A stretch of DNA of 64,000 nt, from NCBI GenBank assembly GCA_044360305.1, contig JBIKKQ010000001.1, positions 1 through 64,000 of the forward strand, given 5' to 3'. Both the position numbers and the translations under genes were made by a program. Shown here piece by piece: positions 8,455 through 17,845 of the stretch (the stretch's first letter is position 1; every line of letters begins with the position of its first letter). The notes beneath the pieces were generated by a model that was given only the letters and a program-made list of their open reading frames with translations, was not told the DNA's origin and made no database searches. The stretch is from QWPN01 sp044360305 (GTDB lineage: Bacteria; Planctomycetota; Planctomycetia; Pirellulales; UBA1268).

Positions 8455-9707
8455 TCAGTCGGGCCAGCGGTCCGCCGTCTTGTCGCTCGTGCCGGCGAGG
8501 CTGCGATGCACCTCGAGGTCGATGTCGTAGGACTGCGACCGGACGCTGCCGTCGGCGAAGGCGGCGTTCCAGCCTCCCCGATGGGCACTGCCGAACACGT
8601 TCGGCCGTGACGCCCCTGCCTGGTCCCGGGCCGGTGGATCGTAGGCCCAGCGGACGTTGGTGCTCGAGTAGCCGACGAACCACGGCCGGTTGTCCCCCGC
8701 ATCCCGCCCGGTCGTGTACTGGTCGGCGGCCACGTACTTCTCGCCGATCAGGTAGGTAGACGCGAGCCCGTCGCGGAAGTTCTCGAATCGCAGCTTGCTC
8801 ATCCGATGCATGACCCCGTCCTGCATGTCGGGGATGCCGCCGTCGGCGAGGGCGATCCGGCCGAGCGGCACGATCCGCCGCCACTGGTTCCCCTGGGACA
8901 CGGAGGTCGGTTGCGCGGCGATCCGGTCGACGGCATCTCCGCAGGAAAAGCAGGCGCCCAGGTGATCCCCGTCATGGTTGCCATGCCCCTTGACCGTCGA
9001 TGCCAACGCCAGGGTCTGTGTCTGGGAATTTTTCGCGTTCCCCGGCGGGCAGTGACGAAAGGTGACCTTCGTCGTTTTCGGGTCGACGTAGCGGGCGGCC
9101 TCATCGAGCACCATCATCGGCGGACAGACGGCGGTCGAGCCGCCGTTGGCCGCGTAGTCGCTGACCGTGCCCACGGGAATGGTGACGACGGTGTCGAACA
9201 CCGTCCGGTAGGCGACCGTGGCGCTGAGCGCGATCGACTCCGCGGTCCGCCGCGCCGGGCAGTTCAGCGCGGCGACGGCCGTGTCGGCGAGCTGGCGGTA
9301 GGTTGCCTGCACCGTGGTCGCCGTGACGGCCGTCCCGGGATCCCGGAGTTCGGACACCATGTGGGGGTCGCGCTGAACAGCCAGCCCCCCGGCTGCGAGG
9401 AATCGCTCGGCAGTGTGCCGCTGCCGAGCCAGTTGGCTCCCCAGCCACCGGACTGCAGATAACCGAGGGCCGCCTCGTGCTCGGCGATGGCCCCCGCCAG
9501 TTGCCGGACATGGTTTCGGCAGACGTTCATCCGGTTCATTTCCTGGGCCGCCCGCACGGCGGGCAGCAACAGGGCGACCAAGATGGCGACCACGGCCACG
9601 GCCACGAGAAGTTCGACGGCCGTGAATCCCCGCGGCCCGACGCCACCCGACCCGGCCCTGTCTCCCCGGCCCGCAGCGACGCGGCAATCGACGGAAATCG
9701 CTTGCAT
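8455..9707 (-). pseudogene. DUF1559 pilin-like protein, frameshifted
   Basis: The family is a large planctomycete group with a type IV prepilin-like N-terminus and an H-x9-DG-like C-terminus. The N-terminal part reads GFTAVELLVAVAVVAILVAL followed by AAQEMNRMNVCRNHVRQLAG and continues to GGWLFSATP. The remaining two thirds, from about HMVSELRDPG to the C-terminus (FADGSVRSQSYDIDLEVHRS), lie in another frame. Restoring one base in the G5 run at 9363-9367 (C5 on the coding strand) joins both halves into one 417-residue protein. The cause is either a real frameshift or a homopolymer sequencing error. GGGAGG 6-7 nt upstream supports the start at 9707. It would be exported and processed by a prepilin peptidase. 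Confidence 0.82.
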
Positions 9708-9938
9708 GACTGTCCCTCCCCGTTGCATGTCCCCGGAACAATGCCCGCGCGGCTGGGCTCCCTGACCCCGAACCAGCCCGCTACCCCTGCACCCGCCGGC
9801 ACAAGTATACGGCGGAGGAACGTCAAAGGTTCGCTGCCGCCGGAAATTCCCTGTGTTCGCGGCAGCCGAACGATTTGCCGCCTGATCGAAGAAGGGCCCC
9901 CCGCCCTTTGCCCCGGCCGTGCGGCAGCCGCGGGCCGG

Positions 9939-11159
9939 TCAGCCGGCCATCGCCCGACGCAGGTTGGCGTCGATCGCCCCGAGAAACGCTTCCGTCGTGA
10001 GGTGGGGCTGCGACGGGCCGACCAGCAACGCCAGGTCCTTCGTCATCTTTCCCTGTTCGACCGTCTCGACGCAGACGCGTTCCAACGTTTCGGCGAACGC
10101 GGTCACGGCCGGGGTGCCGTCGAGTTTGCCGCGGTGCGCCAGGCCCCTCGTCCAGGCGAAGATCGAGGCGATCGGGTTGGTGGAGGTCGGCTTCCCCTGC
10201 TGGTGCTGGCGATAGTGCCGGGTGACGGTGCCGTGGGCCGCCTCCGCCTCGACCGTCCGGCCGTCGGGCGTCAGGAGCACACTCGTCATCAGGCCCAGCG
10301 AGCCGAAGCCCTGGGCGACCACGTCGCTCTGCACGTCGCCGTCGTAGTTCTTGCACGCCCACACATAGCCCCCCTCCCACTTGAGCGCGGAGGCCACCAT
10401 GTCGTCGATCAGCCGGTGCTCATAGCCGATCCCCTGCGCGGTGAATTCGGCCTTGAACTCGGCGTCGTAGATCTCCTGGAAGATGTCCTTGAAGCGGCCG
10501 TCGTAGGCCTTGAGGATCGTGTTCTTCGTCGACAGGTAGACGGGATAGCGGCGGGCGAGACCGTAGCGGAAGCTCGCCCGGGCGAAGTCGCGGATCGAGT
10601 CGTCGAGGTTGTACATCGCCAGCGCGACGCCCGGAGACGGGAAGTCGTAGACGCGGAGTTCCATCGGCGCGCTCCCGTCGGCGGGCGTGAAACTGAGCGT
10701 CAGGCTGCCCGGGCCTGGGATCTTCACATCGGTGGCCCGGTACTGGTCGCCGAAGGCGTGCCGTCCGACGACGATCGGCTTCGTCCAGCCTGGCACCAGC
10801 CGGGGGATGTTGCGGATGATGATCGGCTCGCGAAAGATCACGCCGCCGAGGATGTTGCGGATCGTGCCGTTGGGGCTCTTCCACATCTGCCTGAGGCCGA
10901 ACTCGCGGACCCGGGCCTCGTCGGGCGTGATCGTGGCGCACTTCACACCGACGCCGCACTCGCGGATGGCATTGGCCGCGTCGACAGTCACCCGGTCGGC
11001 CGTGGCGTCGCGATTCTGGATGGAGAGGTCGTAATACCGCAGCTCCAGGTCGAGGTAGGGCAGGATCAACTGGTCCTTGATGAACTGCCAGATGATCCGC
11101 GTCATCTCGTCGCCGTCGAGATCGACGACCGGGCCCGCGACCTTGATCCTGCCTGCCAT
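9939..11159 (-). CDS. icd: NADP-dependent isocitrate dehydrogenase
   Basis: This 406-residue enzyme oxidatively decarboxylates isocitrate to 2-oxoglutarate in the TCA cycle. It belongs to the eukaryote-like homodimeric class, as shown by the opening KVAGPVVDLDGDEMTRIIWQ, the substrate loop WKSPNGTIRNILGG, the metal-site segment NYDGDVQSDVVAQGFGSLGL, and EAEAAHGTVTRHYRQHQQG plus STNPIASIFAW near the cofactor site. Length matches that class. The start at 11159 is supported by a GAGGAG on the minus strand at the right distance. The M20 gene ends 88 bp upstream on the same strand, so co-transcription is possible. Confidence 0.95.
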   Translation of the reverse strand: MAGRIKVAGPVVDLDGDEMTRIIWQFIKDQLILPYLDLELRYYDLSIQNRDATADRVTVDAANAIRECGVGVKCATITPDEARVREFGLRQMWKSPNGTIRNILGGVIFREPIIIRNIPRLVPGWTKPIVVGRHAFGDQYRATDVKIPGPGSLTLSFTPADGSAPMELRVYDFPSPGVALAMYNLDDSIRDFARASFRYGLARRYPVYLSTKNTILKAYDGRFKDIFQEIYDAEFKAEFTAQGIGYEHRLIDDMVASALKWEGGYVWACKNYDGDVQSDVVAQGFGSLGLMTSVLLTPDGRTVEAEAAHGTVTRHYRQHQQGKPTSTNPIASIFAWTRGLAHRGKLDGTPAVTAFAETLERVCVETVEQGKMTKDLALLVGPSQPHLTTEAFLGAIDANLRRAMAG

Positions 11160-11247
11160 GCTTATCCGCTCCTCGTCGAAAAGCCGGCGGGCCGCGGCGT
11201 GCGGCCGGGCTCCGGCGGGCGATGTTGTACCAGCCCACGTACCCGGC

Positions 11248-12465
11248 TCACACCCGCGGCGACGCGGCCAGCGCGCAGAGGCTGTCGGCGGCGGCATCGA
11301 CCTGCTCGAGCGCGATCCACTCGTCGGCGGTGTGGGCCTGATCGATCGACCCGGGGCCGAAGACGACGCTCGGCACGCCGGCGGCGGCGAAGATGCTGGC
11401 GTTGGTACCGTAGCGGGCGGCCACCCGATGGGCGGCGGCGCCGCGGGCCTTGGCGCCCGCCGCCAGCGCCTCGATCCACGGCGTCGCCGCGCAGGAGTCG
11501 GCCTCCGGCAGTCCCGCGCTCTCCAGGAACGGCTCGTGGTGCACTACCCGGGCATCACCGCAGGCAGCGGCCACGCGCCTGATCACCTCGTCGCGGGCCG
11601 CCGCCGGGCATTCGCCGGGGAGCAGCCGCCGCTCCACCTCGAACAGCACCAGGTCGGGCACGAGGTTGACCCCGCTGCCGCCGCGCACCGTGCCGACGTT
11701 GAGCGTCGGCGGTCCGCAGGGATGGTCCGGTTCGCGGGCCAGCAGCTCCCGGGCCAGCGACTCCAGGGCCACGATGGCGTGGCCGGCGGGATAGATGGCG
11801 TTCTCCCCCTGCTCGGGAAACGCGCTGTGGCAGGCCCGGCCGTGGACCGCGATTCGCCAGCGCACCGCCCCCTTGTGTCGGGTGACGAGGTCGAGCCCGG
11901 TCGGCTCCGCCACGACGGCCAGCAGCGGCCGCCCGCCCACCAGCGCCCGAGCCGCCGCGTCGGTGGCGGGAAACTCCGCCGAGGTCTGCGTCCACAGTCG
12001 GGCAAGCGCCTTGGCGCCGGAGAAGCCGAACTCCTCGTTGACCGTGGCCGCGAACACGATCGTCGCCCGCCGCGGCCCGGCCGCGGCCCGCAGCCGGTCG
12101 ATCGCCACGAGCATCGCCGCCATGCCCCCCTTCACGTCGCAGGCGCCGCGGCCGTAGAGCCGGCCGTCGCGGACCAACGGCACGAACGGGTCCACGGTCA
12201 TGCCCTCCGCCGGGACGGTGTCCTGGTGGGCGTCCCAGAGGATGACCGGCGCGCCGGGTTCGGTGGCGTCGAGCCGGGCGACGAGGTTGTCGCGGCCGGG
12301 GGCGACCGGCTGCCTGGCCCAGGGAAGACCGGCGGCGCCGAACCGCTGGGCGAGGTAGTCGGTGACCCGTCCCTCCAGATACTCGGGGCCCGACACGTCC
12401 CGGCCCATCGGATTCACGCTCGGACGCCGGACCAAATCGGCGAGCGTGGCGGTGAGTTCTGTCAT
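11248..12465 (-). CDS. M20 family deacetylase/peptidase (ArgE/DapE-like)
   Basis: A 405-residue metallohydrolase. Motifs in order: DAHQDTVPAEGM with the first metal His/Asp, GRGACDVKGGMAAM with the bridging Asp, NEEFGFSGAKAL with the catalytic Glu pair, the dimerisation-domain signature VHGRACHSAFPEQGENAI, and a late HTADEWI metal His. Members remove acetyl or succinyl groups from amino acids, or act as carboxypeptidases; acetylornithine deacetylase or DapE are the best guesses, but no biosynthetic neighbour decides between them. The start MTELTATLADLV at 12465 is the first in frame after a low-quality upstream extension. It is divergent from the DUF4440-like gene. Confidence 0.85.
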   Translation of the reverse strand: MTELTATLADLVRRPSVNPMGRDVSGPEYLEGRVTDYLAQRFGAAGLPWARQPVAPGRDNLVARLDATEPGAPVILWDAHQDTVPAEGMTVDPFVPLVRDGRLYGRGACDVKGGMAAMLVAIDRLRAAAGPRRATIVFAATVNEEFGFSGAKALARLWTQTSAEFPATDAAARALVGGRPLLAVVAEPTGLDLVTRHKGAVRWRIAVHGRACHSAFPEQGENAIYPAGHAIVALESLARELLAREPDHPCGPPTLNVGTVRGGSGVNLVPDLVLFEVERRLLPGECPAAARDEVIRRVAAACGDARVVHHEPFLESAGLPEADSCAATPWIEALAAGAKARGAAAHRVAARYGTNASIFAAAGVPSVVFGPGSIDQAHTADEWIALEQVDAAADSLCALAASPRV

Positions 12466-12562
12466 GTCTGTCACGCTACCAGACGCGGCGACCGCTTTCC
12501 CCTCCCCCCGTCGCCGTGCTAGAATTCCTTCGGTTTTCCTCCGCTGTTCCCGTTGGTGGCCG

Positions 12563-13579
12563 ATGTCGCTCCTCTTTTCGTCCGCGGCCGCTCCGCCAGC
12601 TGGCGTCGGTGTCGGCCGGTTTCGTCTCCGCACCCTCCTGTGCCTGACCGTGGCCCTCGTCGCCGTCGCCTCTCGGACCGGGACGGCCGCAGCCGAAGAG
12701 GTCGCCGCAGGCCGCGACCGGGATGCGGCCGCGATCCGGGCCGCCGCCCGCGTCTACCAGGAAGCGCTCACGCGAGGCGACGGCGCCACGCTGGCCAGCC
12801 TGTGGACGGCCGACGGCGACATCGTGGACGAGCAGGGCAACACGCTCGAGGGACGGAAGTCGGTGTCGCTGATGACGAAGCCCGCCGCGGGCGCGTCCCG
12901 GCCCGACCTGCGGATCCGGGAGACGAACCTGCGGTTCCTGACCGACGACGTGGCGATCGAGGACGGCACCGTCGAGGTCGAGGCACCGGGACTGGCGCGG
13001 CCACTCCGCGGCCGGTTCTCCGCGACCTGGGTGCGGCGGCCTGACGGCTGGAAGTTGACGGCGGTTCGCGAGGACCGTCTCGATGCTCCCGCCGGCGCCG
13101 AGACGCTTCAGGATCTCGACTGGATGGCGGGCGAGTGGACGGTCGTCGAGGATCGGGCCGGCCGCCCGGCAGGCGATGCTCCGGCGATGGAGGTGACCGT
13201 CCGCTGGAACGCCAACCGCACCTTCCTGCTCCGCGACATGAAGATTCCCCTGCCCGGTGCGGACGACTCCGGCCCGCCGGCTACGCTGAGCGTGACGCAG
13301 CGGATCGGCTGGGATCCGCTGTCGCGCCGGCTGCGGTCGTGGGTCTTCAGTTCCGACGGCAGTCACGGCGAGGCGGTCTGGAGTCGCGACGGCGACTCGT
13401 GGGTGGCGCGGACGGCGTCGGTGCTCCCGGACGGCACGCAGACCTCGTCGCTCAACATCTACACCTTCGACGGCAAGGACCGCTGCATCTGGCGGTCGCT
13501 GCCGACACACGTCGGCGGCGAGCACGCGCCGGCCTTCACGATGGTCATGACCCGCAAACCGAAGGGAAAAACGCCATGA
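12563..13579 (+). CDS. secreted DUF4440/SnoaL-like protein
   Basis: A 338-residue protein with a signal-like N-terminus (RFRLRTLLCLTVALVAVASR). An NTF2-like domain follows at residues about 55-170 (AAARVYQEALTRGDGATLAS, LWTADGDIVDEQGNTLEGRK, ending in FSATWVRRPDGWKLTAVRED), the DUF4440/SgcJ pattern common in planctomycetes. Residues about 180-330 form a second lipocalin-like or DUF1579-like module (LDWMAGEWTVVED, RIGWDPLSRRLRSWVFSSDG). Function unknown; the fold could bind a small ligand in the periplasm. The stop codon overlaps the ATG of the next gene (ATGA), indicating translational coupling. Confidence 0.78.
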   Translation: MSLLFSSAAAPPAGVGVGRFRLRTLLCLTVALVAVASRTGTAAAEEVAAGRDRDAAAIRAAARVYQEALTRGDGATLASLWTADGDIVDEQGNTLEGRKSVSLMTKPAAGASRPDLRIRETNLRFLTDDVAIEDGTVEVEAPGLARPLRGRFSATWVRRPDGWKLTAVREDRLDAPAGAETLQDLDWMAGEWTVVEDRAGRPAGDAPAMEVTVRWNANRTFLLRDMKIPLPGADDSGPPATLSVTQRIGWDPLSRRLRSWVFSSDGSHGEAVWSRDGDSWVARTASVLPDGTQTSSLNIYTFDGKDRCIWRSLPTHVGGEHAPAFTMVMTRKPKGKTP

Positions 13580-14373
13580 TCGGCGATCGCCTCCTGTTCC
13601 GCTGGCTGCTCGTCGTCGCCTCGGTCTGTTCCATCCCGTCCGGCACTGTCCGGGCCGCGGACCCGGCGCAACCCGCCACCGCGCAGCCCGCCGCGACTCC
13701 GGCCCCCGCCGGCTCCGCTCCGGCCGCCGCCGCAGCCGACGACGACGACATCGTGCGGAAGGCGCAAATCATGAACAGCCAGCGCTGGCGCCGGGCGATC
13801 TTCGAACTCGGCGAGTGGCTCTCGTCCCAGCAGATCTACACCCCGGACGACGTTCGGCGGATCAAGGCCGGCTTCAACCGCCGGGTCGCCGGCATGTCAT
13901 CGTACGAGCTCGAGTATCTGCTCGACGACCTCGACACGAAGTTCAAGATCCTTGACACGCCCGAGGCGAAGGACGCCCGCTCGTGGGTCGGCCAGTATCT
14001 CTCGGCGATGTCGGACCGGAAGCGGTCCGAGGTGCTCAAGGACGTGCCCGACGTGGTGGCGATGTCGGCGAGCCAGCTGCAGCGCGAGATCGAGAAGATC
14101 GAGCAGACGCGGGCGGCGCTCCAGCAGCGGTCCGCCGCCTTCGACCAGGGCCGGCAGCAGCTCGTGGACCGGGCCGCCGCGGCCCGGCAGCAGACCGCCG
14201 CCGCGTCCACGGCCGCCGCCGCGGCGGCCCAGTCCGGCGTGTCGTATTCCCCGTATCGGTCGGGCGGTCAGGGAGGGGGCAAGCCGCCGTTCTCCGACGT
14301 CCACGGCTCCGGCATGTCGGTCGGCGCCGGCCCCTTCGGCGCCTACGTCAACTTCAACGTCGGCAACTTCTGA
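13576..14373 (+). CDS. secreted coiled-coil hypothetical protein
   Basis: A 265-residue product starting MIGDRLLFRWLLVVASVCSI with a clear signal peptide. An Ala/Pro linker follows, then a helical core at residues about 60-215 rich in charged heptads (SQLQREIEKIEQTRAALQQR, DQGRQQLVDRAAAARQQT). The C-terminus is Gly/Ser-rich and ends GAYVNFNVGNF. No catalytic motif is seen. It overlaps the upstream DUF4440-like gene by 4 bp, so the two secreted proteins are probably made together and may act together. Confidence 0.7.
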   Translation: MIGDRLLFRWLLVVASVCSIPSGTVRAADPAQPATAQPAATPAPAGSAPAAAAADDDDIVRKAQIMNSQRWRRAIFELGEWLSSQQIYTPDDVRRIKAGFNRRVAGMSSYELEYLLDDLDTKFKILDTPEAKDARSWVGQYLSAMSDRKRSEVLKDVPDVVAMSASQLQREIEKIEQTRAALQQRSAAFDQGRQQLVDRAAAARQQTAAASTAAAAAAQSGVSYSPYRSGGQGGGKPPFSDVHGSGMSVGAGPFGAYVNFNVGNF

Positions 14374-14374
14374 G

Positions 14375-14395
14375 CCTCGTCCGCGGTGGACGAGG
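14375..14395 (+). terminator. hairpin after the coiled-coil gene
   Basis: A perfect 8-bp stem (CCTCGTCC/GGACGAGG) with a 5-nt loop begins 1 nt after the stop codon. It lacks a T tract, so it may be a 3'-end stabilising hairpin or a Rho-dependent end rather than a classical intrinsic terminator. Confidence 0.45.
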
Positions 14396-14575
14396 TGGCC
14401 CGGCTGCCGCTGCGGGTGACCGTGCGGCACGACCGCTGACCGCCGGCGGCCACACCCCGGCGAGGGGTGAGTCTGGGCAAGCTGGCGGGTGGGGGGGCGA
14501 AAACCCCGGCCCATTCCGTCTACCGGCGCCGCCGCCGACCCGGTATCGTCCCGCCGGTCATCCCCGAGGATCGGC

Positions 14576-15607
14576 ATGCACCTGCGGCTCTTTTCCGACA
14601 CCGACGCCCCTCCACGCATCGACCCGCTGCCGCCCGGCACCGCGCGGCCGCGGGTGTCGGTGATGCTGCCGACCCGCGAGCCGGACGAGAAGCTCTGCCA
14701 CGCGCTGCGCACCGTGCTCGTCCAGGCGCCCGATCCCGACGCCATGCAGATCGCCGTCGTCGACGACGCCTCCCCGCCGGGGCTCGCGCGGCGGCTCGTC
14801 CGGGCGGTCGATACCGAGGGCCGGGTCGAGGTCGTGGAGTGCGACACGCGGCTCGGCCTCGCCGGCAACTGGAACCGGGCGATCGGACTCGCCCGCGGCC
14901 ACGTCGTCCACCTGCTGCACCAGGACGACTTCGTGCTCCCGGGATTCTACGAGCGGATCCTGCGCGGCTTCGGCTCTGGAGCGGGCATCGGCATGGCGTT
15001 CACCCGTGCGCAGATCATCGACGAGCGGCTGCGGAGGGTAAAACGTGCGTCGCGGATCCGCTGGTTTCCGGGCGTGATCGCGGACTGGCTGCCGCGGATC
15101 GCCGAGCGACAGCGGATCCAGACGCCGGCCGCCGTGGTCGCCCGGGACACCTACGAGACGCTGGGCGGCTTCCGGCCCACGCTGCGGCAGGCGCTCGACT
15201 GGGAAATGTGGGTACGGATCGCCGCCCGGTTTCCGGTCTGGTACGACCCGCACTCCCTCGCGGTCTACCGCAGGCATCAGGGCAACGAATCGTCACGGCT
15301 GTTCCGCACCGGCCAGCTGTGGCCCGACATCGCCCTCGCCATCGGCATCAACGCCGAAGCCCTGCCCGCAGACTTGCGCGACCGGGCCACCGAGGCCAGT
15401 GTCCGCTGGCACGCCGCCTCGGCGCTGCGCACCGTCGAACGGCTGCTGGCCGCCGGTGAGGCAGAGAAGGCGGCGGAAACGCTCGCCCAGATACCGGGCC
15501 TGCTGCGGCTGCTCGGCGACCGGCCGCTGCGGAGCGGCCGCGCCGTCCAGCGCCGCCTGACGGCCTTGCGAACGCGGGTTGCCGGTGCCGGCCGGCGCGT
15601 GGCCTGA
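14576..15607 (+). CDS. GT2 family glycosyltransferase
   Basis: A 343-residue GT-A fold transferase. It has the usual opening strand and nucleotide-binding loop (PRVSVMLPTREPDEKL, IAVVDDASPPGLARRL), an N-x-G-x-x-x-A-like block (GLAGNWNRAIGLARG), and the metal-binding acidic motif LLHQDDFVLPGFYERI. The acceptor-side segment DWEMWVRIAARFPVWYD is followed by YRRHQGNESSRLF. It probably transfers a sugar in surface polysaccharide or O-antigen-like synthesis; the sugar is unknown. The start at 14576 (MHLRLFSDTD) avoids an implausible upstream extension. The RgpF-like gene begins 22 bp downstream. Confidence 0.88.
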   Translation: MHLRLFSDTDAPPRIDPLPPGTARPRVSVMLPTREPDEKLCHALRTVLVQAPDPDAMQIAVVDDASPPGLARRLVRAVDTEGRVEVVECDTRLGLAGNWNRAIGLARGHVVHLLHQDDFVLPGFYERILRGFGSGAGIGMAFTRAQIIDERLRRVKRASRIRWFPGVIADWLPRIAERQRIQTPAAVVARDTYETLGGFRPTLRQALDWEMWVRIAARFPVWYDPHSLAVYRRHQGNESSRLFRTGQLWPDIALAIGINAEALPADLRDRATEASVRWHAASALRTVERLLAAGEAEKAAETLAQIPGLLRLLGDRPLRSGRAVQRRLTALRTRVAGAGRRVA

Positions 15608-15629
15608 GTCCCTGCACGTGGATCCCACC

Positions 15630-16514
15630 ATGCCCAGCGCCGCCGCCCAGCCGCCGTCGGTGCCGCCGCGGCGGGCCGTCGTCTACGCCCACTTCGATCC
15701 GCAGGGCCGCTTCGATCCGCACGTCGAGCGGGCCCTCGCCCGCTGGCGCACGGTCGCCGACCGGCTCGTGCTCGTGTCCGCCGGCGGCGGCCCGCTCCCC
15801 GCGACCGTCAGCGGCCTCGTCGATCGCTGCATCCTCCGGGCGAACGACGGCTATGACTTCTGCAGTTGGAAGGCGGGCCTCGAGACCCTCGAAGCCGGCC
15901 TCCACGACGAGGTCGTGTGCGTCAACGACAGTGTCTACGGACCGCTCACCGACCCGGCCGCGCTGTTCGCGGACCCACGAGTCACCGAGGCCGATCTCTG
16001 GGGCATGGTGCTGTCCGAACAACCGCCGACAGGCCGCGGCACCCGTCGCCCCCACCTCCAGTCCTGGTTCTTCGCCATGCGCCGGCCGTTCCTCGAGTCC
16101 GCCACCTGCGCCGAGTTCTGGCGGCAGGTCGTGCCCCTGCCCGACAAGGCCGAGATCATCGAACGCTACGAGATCGGGATCAGCGAACGGGCCCTGGCCG
16201 CCGGCTTCCGCGTGGCCGCGCTGTACGACGCCCGGCACGCCGGACGGCTCTCGATCGGCGAGATCCTCCCCCACCTCTCGCTGGCCTCGCCCCGCCGGGC
16301 GTGGCGGCTCGTGAAAAAGTGCCGCCGCGCGACGCACAACCCCAGCGAACTCGTCTGGTGGCGGCTGCTCGCCGCCGGCGTGCCGTTCGTGAAGGTCGGC
16401 CTGTTCCGGGTCAATCACTACGGCCTCGCACTCCGGCGGCTGGAAGAGGAACTGCTGCGCCGGCATCCCGATCACTGGCACCTGATCCGCGGTCATCTGG
16501 CCCGCTGCGGCTGA
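15630..16514 (+). CDS. rhamnan synthesis F-like (RgpF) protein
   Basis: A 294-residue protein of the RgpF/PF05045 type, putative glycan-assembly proteins acting on surface polysaccharides. Recognisable family blocks are AVVYAHFDPQGRFDPHVERA, RANDGYDFCSWKAGLE, VCVNDSVYGPL, and the LQSWFFAMRRPFLES/FWRQV segment. The C-terminus (FRVNHYGLALRRLEEELLRR) is also family-like. It is coupled to the GT2 gene upstream and ends before a strong terminator at 16623-16656, making a two-gene glycan unit. Confidence 0.8.
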   Translation: MPSAAAQPPSVPPRRAVVYAHFDPQGRFDPHVERALARWRTVADRLVLVSAGGGPLPATVSGLVDRCILRANDGYDFCSWKAGLETLEAGLHDEVVCVNDSVYGPLTDPAALFADPRVTEADLWGMVLSEQPPTGRGTRRPHLQSWFFAMRRPFLESATCAEFWRQVVPLPDKAEIIERYEIGISERALAAGFRVAALYDARHAGRLSIGEILPHLSLASPRRAWRLVKKCRRATHNPSELVWWRLLAAGVPFVKVGLFRVNHYGLALRRLEEELLRRHPDHWHLIRGHLARCG

Positions 16515-16622
16515 ACGCCGGCGGCTCCGGGACCGGGGCATCCCCGGTTCTGACCGGGAAAAAACCGGCCCGACTCGTCGCCCGGGGCCTTCCTCTGTAT
16601 AAAGGTGTCGGTTGTGACGATT

Positions 16623-16656
16623 GGCCGGTGGCCCACCATGGGCGCCGGCTTTTTTC
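16623..16656 (+). terminator. intrinsic terminator of the glycan gene pair
   Basis: GCCGGTGGCCCA pairs with TGGGCGCCGGC across a CCA loop, with one bulge, and is followed directly by six Ts. It separates the RgpF-like gene from the complex I operon. Confidence 0.75.
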
Positions 16657-16663
16657 GGAGCCA

Positions 16664-16687
16664 ACTTCGTGACGAATTTCACGAAGT
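16664..16687. promoter_or_regulatory. palindromic candidate operator upstream of nuoA
   Basis: ACTTCGTGA and TCACGAAGT form a perfect 9-bp inverted repeat with a 6-nt spacer, 69 bp before the nuoA ATG and just after the terminator. This size and symmetry fit a dimeric regulator site. No regulator is identified. Confidence 0.5.
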
Positions 16688-16756
16688 CGGTTTCCACGGC
16701 CGATTTGTGCGATTCCGGGCCGCTCGTGGGCGGCCCACCCGGTGGGTCAGCACGCC

Positions 16757-17152
16757 ATGGACGCCATCCTTCCAGTCCTGTTGTTCGTCGCCATCGCGGC
16801 CGCGGTGTCGGTGGGCCTCGTCGTGGTCGCCCAACTGATCGGCCCGCGCCGGTCGGGGGCGGTCAAGGAGATGCCCTACGAGAGCGGGATGGACCCGATC
16901 CACGACACCCGCCGCCGGTTCGACGTCCGTTTCCATCTCGTGGCGATTACGTTCCTCGTGTTCGACGTGGAGCTGCTGTTCCTCTACCCGTGGGCGGTGG
17001 CCAGCCGGTCGGCGGCCGGGATCGACGCCGCCGTGGCGGGGGGCATCGTCTCCTCGCGCGGGCTGGTGTTCGCGGGGGCGATGCTGTTCGTGGCCCTGGT
17101 GATCGTCGGGTTCGCCTACGACTGGCGCAAGGGGGTGTTCCGATGGCGTTGA
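16757..17152 (+). CDS. nuoA: NADH-quinone oxidoreductase subunit A
   Basis: A 131-residue membrane subunit of complex I with three transmembrane segments. The family signature on the first loop is present (MPYESGMDP, FDVRFHLVAITFLVFDVELL, FLYPWAV). ATG 16757 is preferred; a GTG at 16742 in frame would add five residues. It overlaps nuoB by 10 bp and opens the nuoABCDEFGHIJKLMN-mrp operon. Confidence 0.95.
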   Translation: MDAILPVLLFVAIAAAVSVGLVVVAQLIGPRRSGAVKEMPYESGMDPIHDTRRRFDVRFHLVAITFLVFDVELLFLYPWAVASRSAAGIDAAVAGGIVSSRGLVFAGAMLFVALVIVGFAYDWRKGVFRWR

Positions 17153-17817
17153 AGAGCACTCCGGCATCGCTGGATGCGATGCCGTTCGGACGTGAAAAGG
17201 CCAGGGATGGCTTTTCAAGCGGACCGCTGGAACTGCCCGAGAACGTGGTCGTCAGCCGGCTCGACGCGCTGGCCAACTGGTGCCGGAAGAACAGCCTCTG
17301 GCCGATGCCGTTCGCCACAGCCTGCTGCGGCATCGAGCTGATGGCCACCGGAGCCAGCAAGCACGACCTCGCCCGGTTCGGCGCCGAGGTCTTCCGGTTC
17401 AGCCCGCGGCAGTGCGACCTGATGATCGTCGCCGGCCGGGTCGTGATGAAGATGCTGCCGGTGCTGCAGCGGATCTGGCAGCAGATGCACGAGCCCAAGT
17501 GGTGCATCTCGATGGGCGCCTGCGCCAGCACCGGCGGCGTGTTCGACACCTACGCCGTGGTCCAGGGGATCGACCGGTTCATCCCGGTGGACATGTACGT
17601 CCCCGGCTGCCCGCCGCGGCCCGAGCAGCTGATCCAGGCGATCATCGATCTCCAGGACAAGATCCAGGCGGAGGGCACGATCACCGGCCGCGAGTTCGAC
17701 ACCGCAGGCCGGCAGCTGCGGAAGCGGGCCCTCGTCGAGGTCGTCGGTCCGGTCCCGGTCGACGCCGCCCGCAACCCCGTCCTCCAGCGCCGGCTGTCGG
17801 CCGCGGCGGACGGCTGA
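17143..17817 (+). CDS. nuoB: NADH-quinone oxidoreductase subunit B
   Basis: A 224-residue subunit carrying cluster N2, the last Fe-S centre before quinone. The ligands are visible in FATACCGIELMATG (adjacent Cys pair), CISMGACASTGG and VPGCPPRPEQL. The N-terminal 35 residues before LPENVVVSRLDAL are an extension of uncertain use. It overlaps nuoA by 10 bp and precedes nuoC by 28 bp. Confidence 0.96.
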   Translation: MALKSTPASLDAMPFGREKARDGFSSGPLELPENVVVSRLDALANWCRKNSLWPMPFATACCGIELMATGASKHDLARFGAEVFRFSPRQCDLMIVAGRVVMKMLPVLQRIWQQMHEPKWCISMGACASTGGVFDTYAVVQGIDRFIPVDMYVPGCPPRPEQLIQAIIDLQDKIQAEGTITGREFDTAGRQLRKRALVEVVGPVPVDAARNPVLQRRLSAAADG

Positions 17818-17845
17818 AACCGCGACGCCACCACGCATCACGCCC

